The notes below the pieces were generated by a model. That model made no database searches, had not been told where the DNA came from, and saw only the letters and a program-made list of their open reading frames with translations. From Cacajao melanocephalus (lineage: Eukaryota > Chordata > Mammalia > Primates > Pitheciidae), in NCBI GenBank assembly GCA_963573385.1, contig CAUYLG010052107.1:124001-188000 (forward strand): a DNA stretch of 64,000 bases, in the 5' to 3' direction. Below, in pieces: positions 13,421-27,377 of this stretch. The number at the start of each line of letters is the position of its first letter. Within the stretch, counting starts at the first letter, position 1. The position numbers and the translations under genes were made by a program.

Positions 13421-13497
13421 AGAAAAGAAAAGAGAGAGAGAAAAGAAAGAAGCAAGCAAGGGAAAGAGGAAAGGAAGAAGAAAGAGAGGGAAGGAAT
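13421..13497. repeat. Polypurine (GAAA/GGAA/GA)n tract
   Basis: About 75 bases almost entirely of A and G on the + strand, made of GAAA, GGAA, GAA and GA units with only a couple of C interruptions. Such mirror-rich purine tracts can adopt triplex (H-DNA) forms and are often polymorphic. Confidence 0.9.
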
Positions 13498-16400
13498 AAT
13501 AGTACAACAATGTTGATACAATGAAGAAGACTTGGTACTAAGTACTACTTAGACTTTGGTACTAGGCAACAGCAGGCAATTTATTCACTAAACGTCATAC
13601 ATTATGTTTTAATAGCATTGGCATGAAACTCAGCACAGATTAAATCCAGAAAAACTAAATAGTAAAGTGCACGGATACAGATCTTTGAAATGCATTATTT
13701 CCTTAATTCTAAGAAATGGCAGCCTATAGTCTTCCATGCTTATGCAGAAAGCCAAAATCAGGTTTTTGGGAGGAGGTGTACCAGTAAGTCACCATATCTT
13801 ATCATGTTTTATTCTTGTCTGTCCCTTCCCACTTCCCCAAACTAATTTTGTCTGTCTATTCCCTTGTATGTTTAGTCAGAGAAGAGCTAATTTTGAACTT
13901 GTGTTAGATTCCAGTCACTCATGGAGAAATTAAAATCTTTGAGCAGTGTAGACACTGCCTTGCAGAAATATTCAACCTGGTCATAGAACTAGATAAGTTA
14001 CATATTAAACAACTAAAGTACAGTGCCAAAGCATTTGTCAATAAGCACAAAATGTTTCCTATGACTTAATTACATATTTATAATACATATTTATGCTATT
14101 TTTGTGGTTTTGTTCTACCATCCTGTTATTCTATTCAGAGTTTACAGAAATCCTTAATGAACATTGCTAAAAATAACATCCCTCACAGACATATGTGGCT
14201 TACCTTAATAATGATGGTTTCATTACTTCTCTTACTTTATTTCTGCAGGTGATTATTAAAATTAAGCTCTTGATTAAAATTACTTAGGGTTATTTATCTG
14301 AGGCAGCATTCTCACTTAACAAATGAAGAGATTCATAAATACTGACGAGGTTGGTTTTCACCATGCTTAGTAATTCTTTGGAATAGTAATTCTTTGTGTT
14401 ATGTTAACACAAAATCACAATCATTAACCGGAATCCAAGCCATGGGTATCAACAGACATTCACAGAGTCATCAGCAAACATCACAAAGAAATTGTCACTG
14501 TTATTCATATTTTGTATAACATGGTATTACAAAAGTATAAGCCATAAAGATTATTTAAACAGAGGGCTTATATCTTTTTCTTATTTAGCATCTAAAATGT
14601 TCATTAGCAGCAATATTGCATAATTTAACAACATTCTTCCATGCAAGAAAAGTAGTAGAGATAATGAAACTACAGTTCCAAGAGTAAATATAATCAAGAT
14701 TTGCTAAAAATTCCCTGAGTTCTTCTTTGGCTTTCATTAAATAGATGCAACCTAGTGTTATTTTGCTCTGTTCTCATACTGCTGCACATATTAACATCAC
14801 TGCTTCAAAGAGGGAGGACTCTGAGCTGCTCTGCACGGTACTTGGTCTAGTTTGGATACTGCCAACACCAGAAAATCATACCCAGCTAAGAAAGAACTAG
14901 AGCTGTTGCCTAGTTCTATTGCCTCAAGGACCCTGGAGAGCTCCTTACATTATTAGGCCATTGAAACTTGATATGTTGACCCATACGAACAAAGAGAAAT
15001 GGCTCTATTCCAAATCAAGAGTCCCACAGACCCTTCAACAGCATTTTTAAAGGCATTCATTATTTTAGAGAAATACATTCTTTATAAAATCCAATAAATG
15101 GGAAGGAGCTTGGTTTCCTGCCAATTCTAAAAGAGGAGGAAAATGTTTCACGTGGTCTAGCCCCTCACATCTTACTGAGCTCAGGCTCTCTCCTACACAA
15201 GAGCTGTCCTGTTCATTCTTTTTATGAAATGTACAGGCAACACTCAATTTATGTTAGTGTGGAAGTTTATTCTTTACGGTGAAAGCATTAAGAAAAACTG
15301 CTATTGAAGTTCTTCATCATATAAAATGAAAAAAAAAATGAATTGCAACCCTATTAGAGCATTTTAATGTTCTCTAAGCATATTATTTGCACATTTGATT
15401 GTAAGCCTTCAATAAGTGCTTTCCAGAAAGATATTTTTCTTAGCAGGATAAAAAAGAGACAGGAGGGTATTTATAATTATGGAAACATGCAGAATGTATT
15501 TAAAATACCCAAAGTAGGCAAGATTTCATAATGGCATGTACAAGGGATACATTGGACTAATTATTTCTTTCTTATTAATAATTTCTATTTCTATAAGAGA
15601 GATAAATGGAGAAATTTATCTGGAGATTATACCTTTAAATAGCTACATAAAAAGCAGTTATAAAAATGGCTTTTGAAGTCTGGATGCAATTGAAGCAGAC
15701 TTGGCCAGGCCATTTCCATCACAATAGGATTTTTGAAGAGAGTGAAAAAAGGGCCCATTACAGACAGGTCACCTGATCTAGCCCTAGAGATAATATGAAA
15801 TTGTTCCATACAGTAATGTCTGCAAGGTTTTATCCAGACTCATCTGAAATGGATACCCAGAAAAATGCACAGTTCTAATAGCCCCTTTATTTTTAGGCTG
15901 CAAACCTATTTCCTAATGGCAGTGATGACTAGTTTGCCTGCCCATCTTTATCTTTTATTAAAGATGTAAAAGAAAGCAGTATTTTGGAGTGACCCGCCAT
16001 AGGGAAGAGTTGCTCACAGGTCCTAAGTGATAGCAAGGTGGTAGCTGAGGTTACATCAAGTGCTTTTTAAGCCCCAACTCATCTGGCATCCAGTAGAATA
16101 AGATTTGTTCCACAGGAAGTCCGAGACAATGAAGAGGAGCCTGAAGAACACGGAATGAGGTGTATGGGCTGTTTCAAGGGTGATGAAGGTATCTTGGAAT
16201 TGCAGAGATAGGTTCTTCTCCTGAGCCTCTTCTGTAGCAGAGACAACTACTCCTTGAGCAGGAAAAAGATGTCTGTGTGTTATGATCTGCACCACAGTTT
16301 CCAAATGTCACATTAATCCCTCTGTGATTCCATATCACAAATCATATCCTAATTGTTCCATTACTGCATAGATGATTAAGTTATGGGAAAAATAAAATGG

Positions 16401-16505
16401 TGCTGTGTAAAAATATCACTGCCTGATACAGTTCCAACAGGATGGCATTGTTGCCAGCCATTGTCAAGGGATTTTTCTTCACATTTTACGTTATCCACCA
16501 TGGTG

Positions 16506-16519
16506 CTGCCATCTCCTGG
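16506..16519 (-). promoter_or_regulatory. CTCF-like site (13 of 14)
   Basis: CTGCCATCTCCTGG matches the reverse of the published CTCF core (CCASYAGRKGGCRS) at 13 of 14 positions. It lies in repeat-poor sequence. Occupancy cannot be inferred from a motif alone. Confidence 0.35.
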
Positions 16520-17054
16520 GAAGGTTTTCTAGGTTCCCTCAATTCCATAGATTTCTGTTCATTCCATACTTCTGATTTCTCAAAACCCCAGAAACCATCA
16601 CCCTCTGTATAAGACAATGCACTCTTCCTTCCTCACCATTTCAGTAGACACACATAAGAACAAATCTGGGTGGAGAGAGAACAGGACAGAGAAATGAAGA
16701 GTCCTTGTCATAGGCAGGTTAGAGGGCCCCTATCAGGGGCAGAAATCACTATTTACAATCAATGTATCCTGACATTCTGAGTGTAAATTGTTTGGGTAAA
16801 ACAAAAAGGCGTCATTGAATTAGTGCTCTGGTTTAAGGGAAAGAGTACCCAGAAATGCAGGAATATGTGGATGGCACATGTGATGACCCCATTTGGACTT
16901 TTTAAATTAACTGAGGAGATTCCTAAGGCCAGAAAGTGAAAGCTGAGGGCTAACAAGCAAGTGGCTATCACTTTCATTATGATTTCAACATTAATGTGAC
17001 TTTGTCTCCAAAGCCTCTTATAGATGAAAACATATAATTATGATCTTTCAAACT

Positions 17055-17180
17055 ACATTATAAACTCATTGAACTTAATGGTCAAATTTAAGGGTTGCAT
17101 ATGTCACTTTTATATTCCCAAACCTACATCAGTATTTATCCCAAAGAAGAAATCCACTAAATGCTAGTTGAGTGACTTGA
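17055..17180 (+). mobile_element. L2 LINE 3' tail
   Basis: L2 3'-terminal order: 'aaactcattgaacttaatgg', 'ttttatattcccaaacctac', then 'aaatccactaaatgctagtt'. Diverged. Confidence 0.6.
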
Positions 17181-17479
17181 TTTTGACTGAATATTGGCTT
17201 TGTACACCTACCCACAGTGAAATCCAACCACAGGAACTAAATAAAGCGACAATCTCTGTTTGTAACTGTGTCTTTACACCTTTCTGCTAACAATTATTGG
17301 GGCAAAAAAAAACTCTAAGTGTCACTTACAGTCACTGAACTCAGACAAGAAAGCAGTCAAGTTAGAAAAGGGGGAAGAAATCATTTACATCAAGGGGGAT
17401 ACATTGAAAAGAAGTAAATATTAGGCTGAAAGCAACAAAAATATCTAGTCCTAGAAACAAAGCCAAACATTTTCCCAAG

Positions 17480-17710
17480 GAGTTATTCAAGCACAGTTTC
17501 AAGCATTTTTCATATATTACCTCATTTAAATCTCGAAATCTCTATGAACAAAACTATTATTTTTTCATATTTTCTAGAAAACAACACAGAACCAGAGTTA
17601 TCTGGTGTCTTATTCAAGGTTTCACATCTCCCTGGTGGCAGAGGTGATATTTGAACACAGGTTCCTGTGTGCAAGGTTTATACCTTCAAACCCTGCACTA
17701 TGCTGCCTTT
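17480..17710 (-). mobile_element. MIR SINE, antisense
   Basis: Reverse-complement MIR covering most of the element: 'tcaagcatttttcatatatt', 'acctcatttaaatct', 'aggtttcacatctccctggt', 'tgatatttgaacacaggtt', ending at 'ccctgcactatgctgcct'. Confidence 0.85.
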
Positions 17711-17841
17711 CAAGAGTGTTAGATCCCTATACGAGGTGAAGCAGATTAGCATCTTTATTTCATTTACTGAAAAGGGTTTTCAACTATTCATCAATAGAAA
17801 TCAGGGGGAAAACCAACGGCTTTAATTTCACTAAAACCTGG

Positions 17842-17882
17842 AATGCACACATACACATGCACGTACACGCACACATATACCA
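17842..17882. repeat. Degenerate CA-rich microsatellite
   Basis: Imperfect CA/TA/CG dinucleotide run of about 40 bases. Confidence 0.75.
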
Positions 17883-18261
17883 TGTCTCTGGGAGTTTAAC
17901 GTCTGTTCCAAGTCTAGCATTTTCTTCTTCAAAATTCAAGGACTTCAGGGCTTACGTACTATCACCAGATTTCTCTGTTATTATTCAAAGATTAGAAGTT
18001 CTTGGACACCAAGAAGATAACTAGCAAAGTACTATTTCAAGTTCCTCATCACAATATTGAATAAAATCCCACATAATCGGAACCTTAGTCAAGTGGAGCA
18101 GGTGTTAGCATGGGGTGATACAATCAAATTCCACCGTTATCTCCACACCTGCAAGCCCAAGCCTTTCTACACTAGAAAGGATTTACCAGTCTCCTGAGGG
18201 AAAAAGAAAAGTAAACCTCAGAAAAGAGGGTGCTCACAATGACAGGAATACCAACGCCCTA

Positions 18262-18345
18262 TGATGACGGTAGCAATACACAGAATTTACTGCATCCAAG
18301 GCATGTGCTTCACGACATTAGCAAGTAATACCACATGAAAGGTGT
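18262..18345 (-). mobile_element. Possible MIR fragment, antisense
   Basis: The blocks 'gatgacggtagcaatacaca' and 'gaatttactgcatccaaggc', then 'atgtgcttcacgacatta', resemble the reverse-complement MIR 3' portion. Short and weak. Confidence 0.4.
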
Positions 18346-20214
18346 TTATTGGATTGGCCTCTAAAACAGACAAATGCCCAATCACATAGCTGATGAAAAA
18401 ATTAGCTTGCTACTAAACATTAAATGGATCAATAATGTATTAACTCTAACCTTGTTAGCAGTGAGCTTGCAGTACACTACGTGATCTGCCTTTTTAAACA
18501 AGCTTTCTTCAATGTCTGTCTTGGACTGAAATAATATTCTTTTCCCAAATTCAGCAATAATATACTTAATACTCCATATTAACTCAAAATGACTTTGTCT
18601 CTTTCTTCAAAGGCTATTCACCTTCAAGGCCTTTTGAGAACATTACATATGTACCATTTTATTCAGCTGATAATAGTATGAGTTTTTATTTTATGGGCAG
18701 CAACCACAGCAGAGGCTCAGATAATATTCAGTAAGTCTATACAGTCAAGATAAAATGTTATGAAGCCCTTGATGACAAATCATCGTCTCAAAGTCATTGT
18801 CTTATCAGCAGAAATATTCTCATTCACACCCACCTCACAAGAGTGAGGGCAGAGTCAGCAAACACCCACAGAGAAATAGTTCTGATGGGAAGGCAGGGAG
18901 AATGAGAATAAGTTGATGAAGAGGGTTTAGTTTTAGCATGAAATCTTCATATTCATACAAGTTAAAAAAAAAAAAAAAGCTTATCTTGTAAAACAAAGCT
19001 ATGTTGGCGTGGAAATAAGGGAACCAAAAGTAACCCTGATATGACAAGCCCTATTTGTGAATGAGAAAAAATCTGTAAAAGCAAGTATAATATTCCAATG
19101 ATCAGGTAGCCACCAGGAACATCGCTCAGAGTGAGTGTATTTTAGCCAGACCTCCAGAAGCAAACATTAGTTTCTCTCCAAAGCAAACCAATGTTCCTGC
19201 AATGACTCAAATCTACTCACCAGAAGGCTCAGGAAAAGGAGGTTCCATGACTTCAGTCTTAAGAAGGCAAGAGAGTGAACAAAAGTTCTGAAGTAAGTTC
19301 TATTCCCAGAAAACTAATGTTAAGAAAAGCAAGTGCTAGACTAAAAGCCAGAAAAAGCGAGGCACAGCAGTAAGTTTAAGGCCAGAGCTAAGGAAGTACT
19401 CCATAGAATTTAGAGCGATCAAATCTTGAAATGACTATCTAACCAGGTTTCACAAGCCCTTGGAGCTAGATAGCAAATATGACCGGAAAGAAAGTGCAGG
19501 CCATCCTTAACAACAGGCAAGTGTTTCTGAGGGCTTTTTAAAATGCATATGAGAAAAGAGGGACAAGATCATTACTGGGAATTGAAAGACTACTGAGACT
19601 TTAGAAATCCATGGGCTTTTATTCAGCACACAGTATTTCACAACTTTTTTCTCAAGTTCTATGCCAAGTACTAAAGAATCAAAAGTCACAATCTCCAGTC
19701 TCAAGAGTTTATAAAAGTCAGGAAATGAATGGTCTGATTTCTAGATGAATGTGGCCAATTGTGACAAAGTGGTGAGAAGACTGTCCCAGGTGTTTAAACT
19801 GTTGATATCCAGGCAGGATCTTTCTATATGACTGTCTTAAAAGGTATGGTGATTAAAAGAGAAGTAACTATTAGACCTTTCCCCTGTGAAAGCTGCTGGG
19901 AAGTTTAGTCATCCTAAAGTTTGCTTTGTATCATGTGTTTTTTAGAAATTCCAAATTAAATCTATTCCACTGACACATTCTTGCCCTGTTCTTGCTGGTT
20001 ATTCAAATTTCTACACCATATCTGTTTCCATTTAGAAACCAGGAAGAATTTCCGTTATTACAAATATGATATAAATTTATTTACTTTATGTCAGATACAG
20101 TATAACATATAATGGTGAAAAGCAAAAACAGGCAAAATCCATTTTAGAATGAGACAGACAATGTAATTAATTTCAGTTGTTTACTCAGTACATAATTTTC
20201 TTTTTCCAAATTCA
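18346..20214. other. Mostly unrecognised sequence
   Basis: No coding or RNA gene seen. A run of 15 A lies at 18964-18978. The block 19615-19730 loosely resembles an ancient mammalian repeat of the 'tattcagcac...ctatgccaagtact' type, too weak to name. Confidence 0.45.
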
Positions 20215-20585
20215 CAGAAAGACAAATACTGTATGATCCCAATTGCGTGTGGAATCTAAAAAACTCTTAACTTACAGAAACATAAAGTGATTAGTAGGTG
20301 ACTACCAGGGGCTGGCCCAACAGGTGGGGGCAGGGAATGGAAAAATACTGGACAAAGGATACAAACTTTCAGGTGTAAGACAAATAAATTCTACAGATCT
20401 AATGTACAACACGGTGATTATAGTTACTATTGTATTATTTACTTAAAAAGCATGGTGATAGATGTGTCAACTAATTTGATTGTGGTAATACATATATGTA
20501 TACCACATCATCACATTTTATACCTACAATCTATATAATTTTTATTTGTCAATTATACCTCAAGCTGGAGAAAACAAAGATTTGA
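20215..20585 (+). mobile_element. L1 3'-terminal fragment (L1MA/MB-like), sense
   Basis: Near-continuous match to the old L1 3' region: 'actgtatgatcccaattgcg', 'gtggaatctaaaaaactctt', 'taccaggggctggc', 'ggtgattatagttactattg', 'tttgattgtggtaatacata', 'tttttatttgtcaattatac', 'ctcaagctgg', followed by an A-rich tail. 5' truncated. Confidence 0.85.
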
Positions 20586-21604
20586 AACAAAACATATTAG
20601 AATGTATTTATCAATGTAAGTGACATTCTATGCAGTTGGATGGAAGTACAGATGTATCTAACATGTTTCAGCTTATGGTAATTCCTAAATTTTACTTCAA
20701 TAAAGAAATACCATAAATTATTTTAGTTACCATAGTCTAAGAATTTTTTATGTCAAGTGATTATAGTTACAATCATTTTCTGGGAATTATTTTAAAGTGA
20801 CACCTGATTTGTAGTTACTAACTCATTTCTAAAGTCCCATTTTCCTAAGAAACACCAAGATTGCATCCTCATCATGACAGACATGTCATTTCTACCCCAG
20901 AAAAAAAAATGTTTATGTTCTCTGCTCATTTATCCTCTATGTTTATTTCACTAACTGAATTATAAAGTAAGAGATCCCCTTTTCTTATCTGCTATGATCT
21001 AATGTTGATCAGTGGTAACCAATTTTAGAAGCCAGTTGGATAAGAGCGGAGAGGAGTAATTATTTAAAATAAAAATCTTCCTGGAATAACTGGTACTGAA
21101 ATGGATGGCAAGTCAGAAGATAAGTGATATCAATAAACTCATTTTCATTAAGGCAGAGAGAAAAGAGATTTCCTAAGGGAAATCATGATTACTCATTATC
21201 AGCTATGGTAGAGTTCCACAGTGATCCACAGCTTGAAAAGTCTGAACTTTCATCACTCTTGCTTACTGAAGTCATAAGCTGGGGCCATAAGTTCATTCCT
21301 CATGGGGAGCAGCTCAGCCAAATAGACTGAGTAGCATCATGCCAGCTGAACTTTGGGCAAGATATTCAGCACACTAGATTTATTCACAAAGTCAGAGAAC
21401 CTTTATGCAAACCCAAACCACAAGGCAACAGCTGTACTTGTAGAAAACAACAAGATATTGGGTTCAAGGCTAATCCTTATCATGCAGCTGAAGTTGAGAA
21501 AATAAAGCAAAACCAAAACTCACACCTCAGAATCTGTACCTGATAAACCTGGGGCATTGTCTGGCTATCAGCGATATCATTAATGGAGTAATAGCAGAGG
21601 CTGG
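20586..21604. other. Unrecognised sequence
   Basis: No repeat family or gene recognised. The frame at 21124-21330 has no recognisable domain or start context. Confidence 0.5.
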
Positions 21605-21875
21605 AGATTGAGTATAAAGATTTTGACTTCAGACTGTCTAGTTTGGATTGTGACTGTGGTGCTACTCAATAGCTGTCTGTCCGTGGAAAATTATTTCACC
21701 CCTTCAGGCCTTAATTTATGTCTAAACAGGAATTTCTGTACTAAAAACTTCATAGGCTTGTAGAAATAATATGGTAATTTATTTAAAGCCTTTTGCACAG
21801 TGGCCATCATGTAGAAGTAATGCTACATGATTTGTAGAAGTAAATGCTAATCATGATTTATTTTATTTTATTATT
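21605..21875 (+). mobile_element. MIR SINE, nearly full length
   Basis: Forward MIR: 'ttgacttcagactgtctagt', 'ttggattgtgactgtggtgc', 'tactcaatagctgtctgtcc', 'cccttcaggccttaattta', then 'taatttatttaaagcctttt' and 'gcacagtggccatcatgtag'. Diverged but in the right order throughout. Confidence 0.85.
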
Positions 21876-22004
21876 ATATAATGATAGCCATCTAAATATA
21901 TTAAATCCACCAAATATTTCCTCTTTTTTTCTCGAAACCCTTCATCCAATGTCTTGTAACCAAATATGGAAAAACTGTGAATTTGGGAAATCATAAAGAC
22001 AATT

Positions 22005-22160
22005 TTATTATAAGACTGGTTCTACCAGTTACTGACCATCTTTCCTGGGAAAAACCACTTAATTCTCTTAACTCAGTTTCTCAACATACAAAATGAGGGA
22101 AAATAATAGTACCTTGTGTACATCATAGAAGTTATGAGTATTAAATTCTAAAACCTAAAA
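22005..22160 (+). mobile_element. MIR SINE fragment
   Basis: Second forward MIR 130 bases beyond the first: 'ggttctaccagttactgacc', 'ttaactcagtttctcaacat', 'acaaaatgagggaaaataat', 'agtaccttgtgtacatcata'. The 5' head is missing. Confidence 0.8.
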
Positions 22161-22194
22161 CAAGTATTATTTTATATTTCAAACCACTAACCTG

Positions 22195-22540
22195 GCAATA
22201 TAGTTTGTGACATTCATCTCAAGGAAATGCTTCAAAAAAAGAAAGAAATGTCTTTATATCAAGTAATAGGAAATCAATGAACTGTCTTTTATTTTGCTTA
22301 ATATTAATTTACAAAATTGCTTAATATTAATTTACAAAAGGCATATACCATTGAATGTTGGTTACCAATAAAGATTAAATCAAGTAGATATATATTTCTA
22401 TATGAGAAATATGGACTATATATTTTTCCATGAGAAAATGCTTATGAAAAAATAATTAGTGGAAAAAAAGACAGAGGACTTCATTATATTACAAGTATAA
22501 TAAAATAAAAATTATAGTACATCTGAACAAAACTAGTAGA
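22195..22540 (+). mobile_element. Old L1 3' fragment (L1ME-like), sense
   Basis: Pattern of the oldest L1 3' regions: 'atctcaaggaaatgcttcaa', repeated 'gagaaaatgcttatg' and 'gaaatatggac' type blocks, 'gtggaaaaaaagacag'. Contains a 23-bp direct duplication at 22294-22339. Boundaries uncertain. Confidence 0.5.
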
Positions 22541-23152
22541 GAAATGCAAAAAACAAATTAAGCCAGTTGTGTTAAGGTCATGAGAATATTTATGAATAAA
22601 TCATAATAAATAAAAACTAAATGTTCAAAATGTATTTTGAAAATGGTAAACTGTTTTGTGCTGGTAAGGTGTTAATGGAAATCGGGCTACACTGAATTCC
22701 AATAAATAGGAAAACATCAATATGCAGTCACCCCTTTTATGATAACCCTCTGTATTTGTGTCCATATCAGACCTACTTATTCTGTTATTTACTTGACAAT
22801 GGTGATTCTTTTGAGCCTTGTAATCAACAAAAAAATGCAACTTCCTTAAACTAGAAATATGTTTAAATCTGAACTATGAGCAGGCCTGCTCAGCCACGAT
22901 TAAACACAGGTCAAAGCCATGGCTGAGTAGTCTCATCCCCAGGATCACTGCTAGCCAGGTGGAGGAATCCATGTGTATATCACATGATCCTGGCTGAGAA
23001 AGACCTTTCTCCTAAATTAAGTTCATCATGAAGCTCAGATGACTGATGTCTGGTCTTGATTTATTGTCTGCCAAGATTTTGGAGCCTTTGTTTTTCTTGA
23101 AGTTTGATTTGAACTGCCTGGAAATTCAAGTTGCCTTGCTTGCCTGAGCATT
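22541..23152. other. Unrecognised sequence
   Basis: No gene or repeat recognised. Confidence 0.5.
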
Positions 23153-23157
23153 GAACC

Positions 23158-23511
23158 TGATACACTTTGGCTCTCATCCAAAGCTCACCTCGAATTGTAA
23201 TTCTCATAACCCCTAAGCGTGAAGGGAAAGACCACATAGAGGTGACTAGATCATGGGAGTGGTTTCTCCCATGCTGTTCTCATAGTAATGAGTTCTCATG
23301 AGATCTGATGGTTTTATAAGGCAGTGTTCCCTGCTCTTCCTCACTCATTGTCTCCTACTGTCTTGTGAACAAGGTGCCTGCTTCTCCTTCTGCCATGATT
23401 GTAAGTTTCCTGAAGCCTCCCCAGCCATGTGGAACAGTGAGTCAATTAAACCTCTTTCCTTTATAAATTCTTGGGTATTTCTTTATAGCAGTGTGTGAAT
23501 GGACTAGTGCA
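23158..23511 (+). mobile_element. Solo MST LTR (ERVL-MaLR), 354 bp, complete
   Basis: Begins TG ('tgatacactttggct') and ends CA ('ggactagtgca'). Internal order is MST/THE1: 'gatcatgggagtggtttctc', 'catgctgttctcatagta', 'gagatctgatggttttataa', 'gccatgattgtaagtttcct', 'gtcaattaaacctctttcct'. The 5 bases before it (23153-23157) and after it (23512-23516) are both GAACC, the expected target duplication. It is a solo LTR with no internal region. Confidence 0.95.
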
Positions 23512-23516
23512 GAACC

Positions 23517-23940
23517 ACTACTGTCTTAACCTCTTATACCTCTATGCTTTCCAACAACTTCCTGGCTCCCCAGACTCCAAATACACTTAAGATACACAAG
23601 TCAAAACTACCTGGGAGCTCTATAGCTAATGATGATTTGGAATATTAGCCTAGCCTTTATTCTCTCCTGGGTCCGTCTTCCCACTGCTTCTGCAAGAAAA
23701 TCTCAAAAAAACACCCAAAAAACAAAAACCCACAAAGATCTGAATTATGGAATGTGCATAAAATTAGAAAAAAATTGCTCTAATACCTGAAAGAAACAAC
23801 AGTGAGCCCCTGTAGCCATCCAAAGGCTTCAATTAAGAATTTGAAAACTTATGTGCCTACAAAACATGTAGAGAAGAAGGTGAACTCCTGGTATTAAGAT
23901 CTGGAATAACTCCTGTCTGGTTGTGTTGTATTTTAAAATA
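23517..23940. other. Unrecognised sequence
   Basis: No gene or repeat recognised between the two LTRs. Confidence 0.5.
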
Positions 23941-23942
23941 CC

Positions 23943-24557
23943 ACATTAAATTTCTAGGGATATATAACAAATTATCATATATATCTTACAATTTCTGTGA
24001 GTCGGAGTCTGGGCTTGGCTTATCAGGGTCCTTCACTCAGCATATGTCACAAGGCTGCAGGGGCATCAACCAGGCCGAATCCTCACGTACACAACTCACT
24101 GGGAAGAACGTAGTCATTCATATCGTCAGCAGAATTGATTTCCTTGCACGAGTGTGACTGAGGGCCCAGCTTCTTGCTGGCTGTTGGCTGGAAGCTGGCC
24201 TCAGATCCTAGAGTCTGCCCATTCCTTGCCACAGGGGCCACTGCAACATGCTCACTTACTTCATCAACCCCATGAGGAGAGTTTCTCACCTCTGGAAGGG
24301 CCCAGTCCTTCTTGTAAGAGCTTTCTCCTGGTTATGCCAGGCCCACCCAGGATATATTGGGATAAAGCACTTTGTTTAAATAAAAATCAACTGACTTGGA
24401 ACTTAAATCACATCCAAAAAAAATCCCATTTTTCTTGACACATTCTATTGGTTAGAAGCAAGTCACAATTCCCACCCATATTCAAAAGGAGATGATTAAA
24501 CTGGGCCTCAATACCAGGGGGTGGGAAGGATGGGGGCCACCCTAGGATCTATGTGTG
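23943..24557 (-). mobile_element. MLT1-type LTR, antisense
   Basis: Reverse-complement LTR order: 'tatataacaaattatcatat', 'gggcttggcttatcagggtc', 'acaaggctgcaggggcatca', 'ttcttgctggctgttggctg', 'ccacaggggccactgcaaca', 'ttctattggttagaagcaag', 'aataccagggggtggg', 'gggggccaccctaggat'. The family assignment (a longer MLT1 subfamily) is from memory and could be a neighbouring MaLR type. The 285-base open frame at 24154-24438 inside it is incidental. Confidence 0.7.
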
Positions 24558-25640
24558 GCCTAGAATCCATGCGTTACAAACACTGTGCGGCTATTAAAAG
24601 CAAAAATGGCCACTCAAACATGCCTATGAGCCTCCAGCCCGCTTCCTATCTCAGTATGCATAATGACTGGGGAACTCACACAGTAATGCAGTATGTCTGG
24701 TGGAAAGAGAAGTCCAGCCCCTCTGCCTGACTTCCCTCGGTTTTCGTCTCCATAATCCACCACCACTGAGCCCACAGGTCTCCCACCTATAGGTTCAATT
24801 CTGTTCTAATACTATGCTAAACTAGGCTTCTAGCAGAAACAAACAAACAAGTATTTATTTTCATCCCTTTCTCTTGTTCTCTTCCCCAAATCTAGTGAAC
24901 CTTAACTAAGACCAGCCCATTCTTCTTATTGGGATTTCTAGAAAGGCAAGATTCGGGGCTGACCATTAAGCTCCTTCACGCCATAGCCACACTCCTGGTT
25001 ACTCTGATACTATTGTATGGCTTCTAGTTCCCCTCCTGTGTTCCAAGCCTATTCTCTGTGCTTAGGCACCAATCTCTTGAGCAATATTTTCTATCACTAA
25101 CTACGCAGTATCCCCAGTTTTTTTAATATGACACTGCATTATTTCTTTGAGAAATGAGAGCCAGGCACCGTCCTCAAAATTTATGCACAACTTTTTCCTT
25201 GCAGTCTAATATAGCATGGAATGACTCAGAACAAATGTATCAGTTATCTAAATGAAATTTCTGAACTAACGAGTTCCACAGGATAATTATTTAAAAATGT
25301 GTCTGTAGCCTAGATACAGATGAGCAAAAGCTCTTAGAATCTTATTGAAATCATCATGAGTCTGCCAGGATGCAATTTTGCCGTTTTTAAGTACATTAGA
25401 CAGCGCTGAGCTGATTTTTAAATTTATTTCTGTCAAAAAAATCAATCAAGAAATAGTTTTTATGAACCTATTTGTTAAATATTCAGCCCAGTATTAAAAG
25501 TTGGAGGTAATTGAAAAGTGGACCACAGTGTTATGATGTCAAAAACTTCTGGATCCAGGTGTAGACAGGTACACACACACACACACGCACGCACGCACGC
25601 ACACAAGCACAGAACATTGGTAAAACAAGAGTATACAGCA
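24558..25640. other. Unrecognised sequence
   Basis: No gene. Contains one microsatellite (25569-25611). No named transposon seen. Confidence 0.5.
25569..25611. repeat. (AC)n-(GCAC)n microsatellite
   Basis: AC units followed by about four GCAC units, then a short imperfect end. Likely length-variable. Confidence 0.9.
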
Positions 25641-25644
25641 AAAG

Positions 25645-27362
<1,718 letters not shown>

Positions 27363-27377
27363 TGAATGATGAAAAAT

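Larger units (their letters stand above)
12541..17050. other. Long repeat-poor stretch
   Basis: About 4.5 kb with no recognised transposon apart from a purine tract at 13421-13497. No credible coding frame and no RNA gene. The scarcity of repeats compared with the rest of the window makes it a reasonable place to look for conserved non-coding elements. I cannot judge conservation from one genome. Confidence 0.5.

Noticed and set aside
17624..17640. CTCF-like 'ctccctggtggcag'
   Set aside because: Only about 11 of 14 positions match and it lies inside a MIR, where this wording is common.
24154..24438. 94-codon frame on the + strand
   Set aside because: Lies wholly within the antisense MLT1-type LTR.
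24517..24540. Possible G-quadruplex 'agggggtgggaaggatgggg'
   Set aside because: Only three runs of three or more G are present and the fourth is GG.
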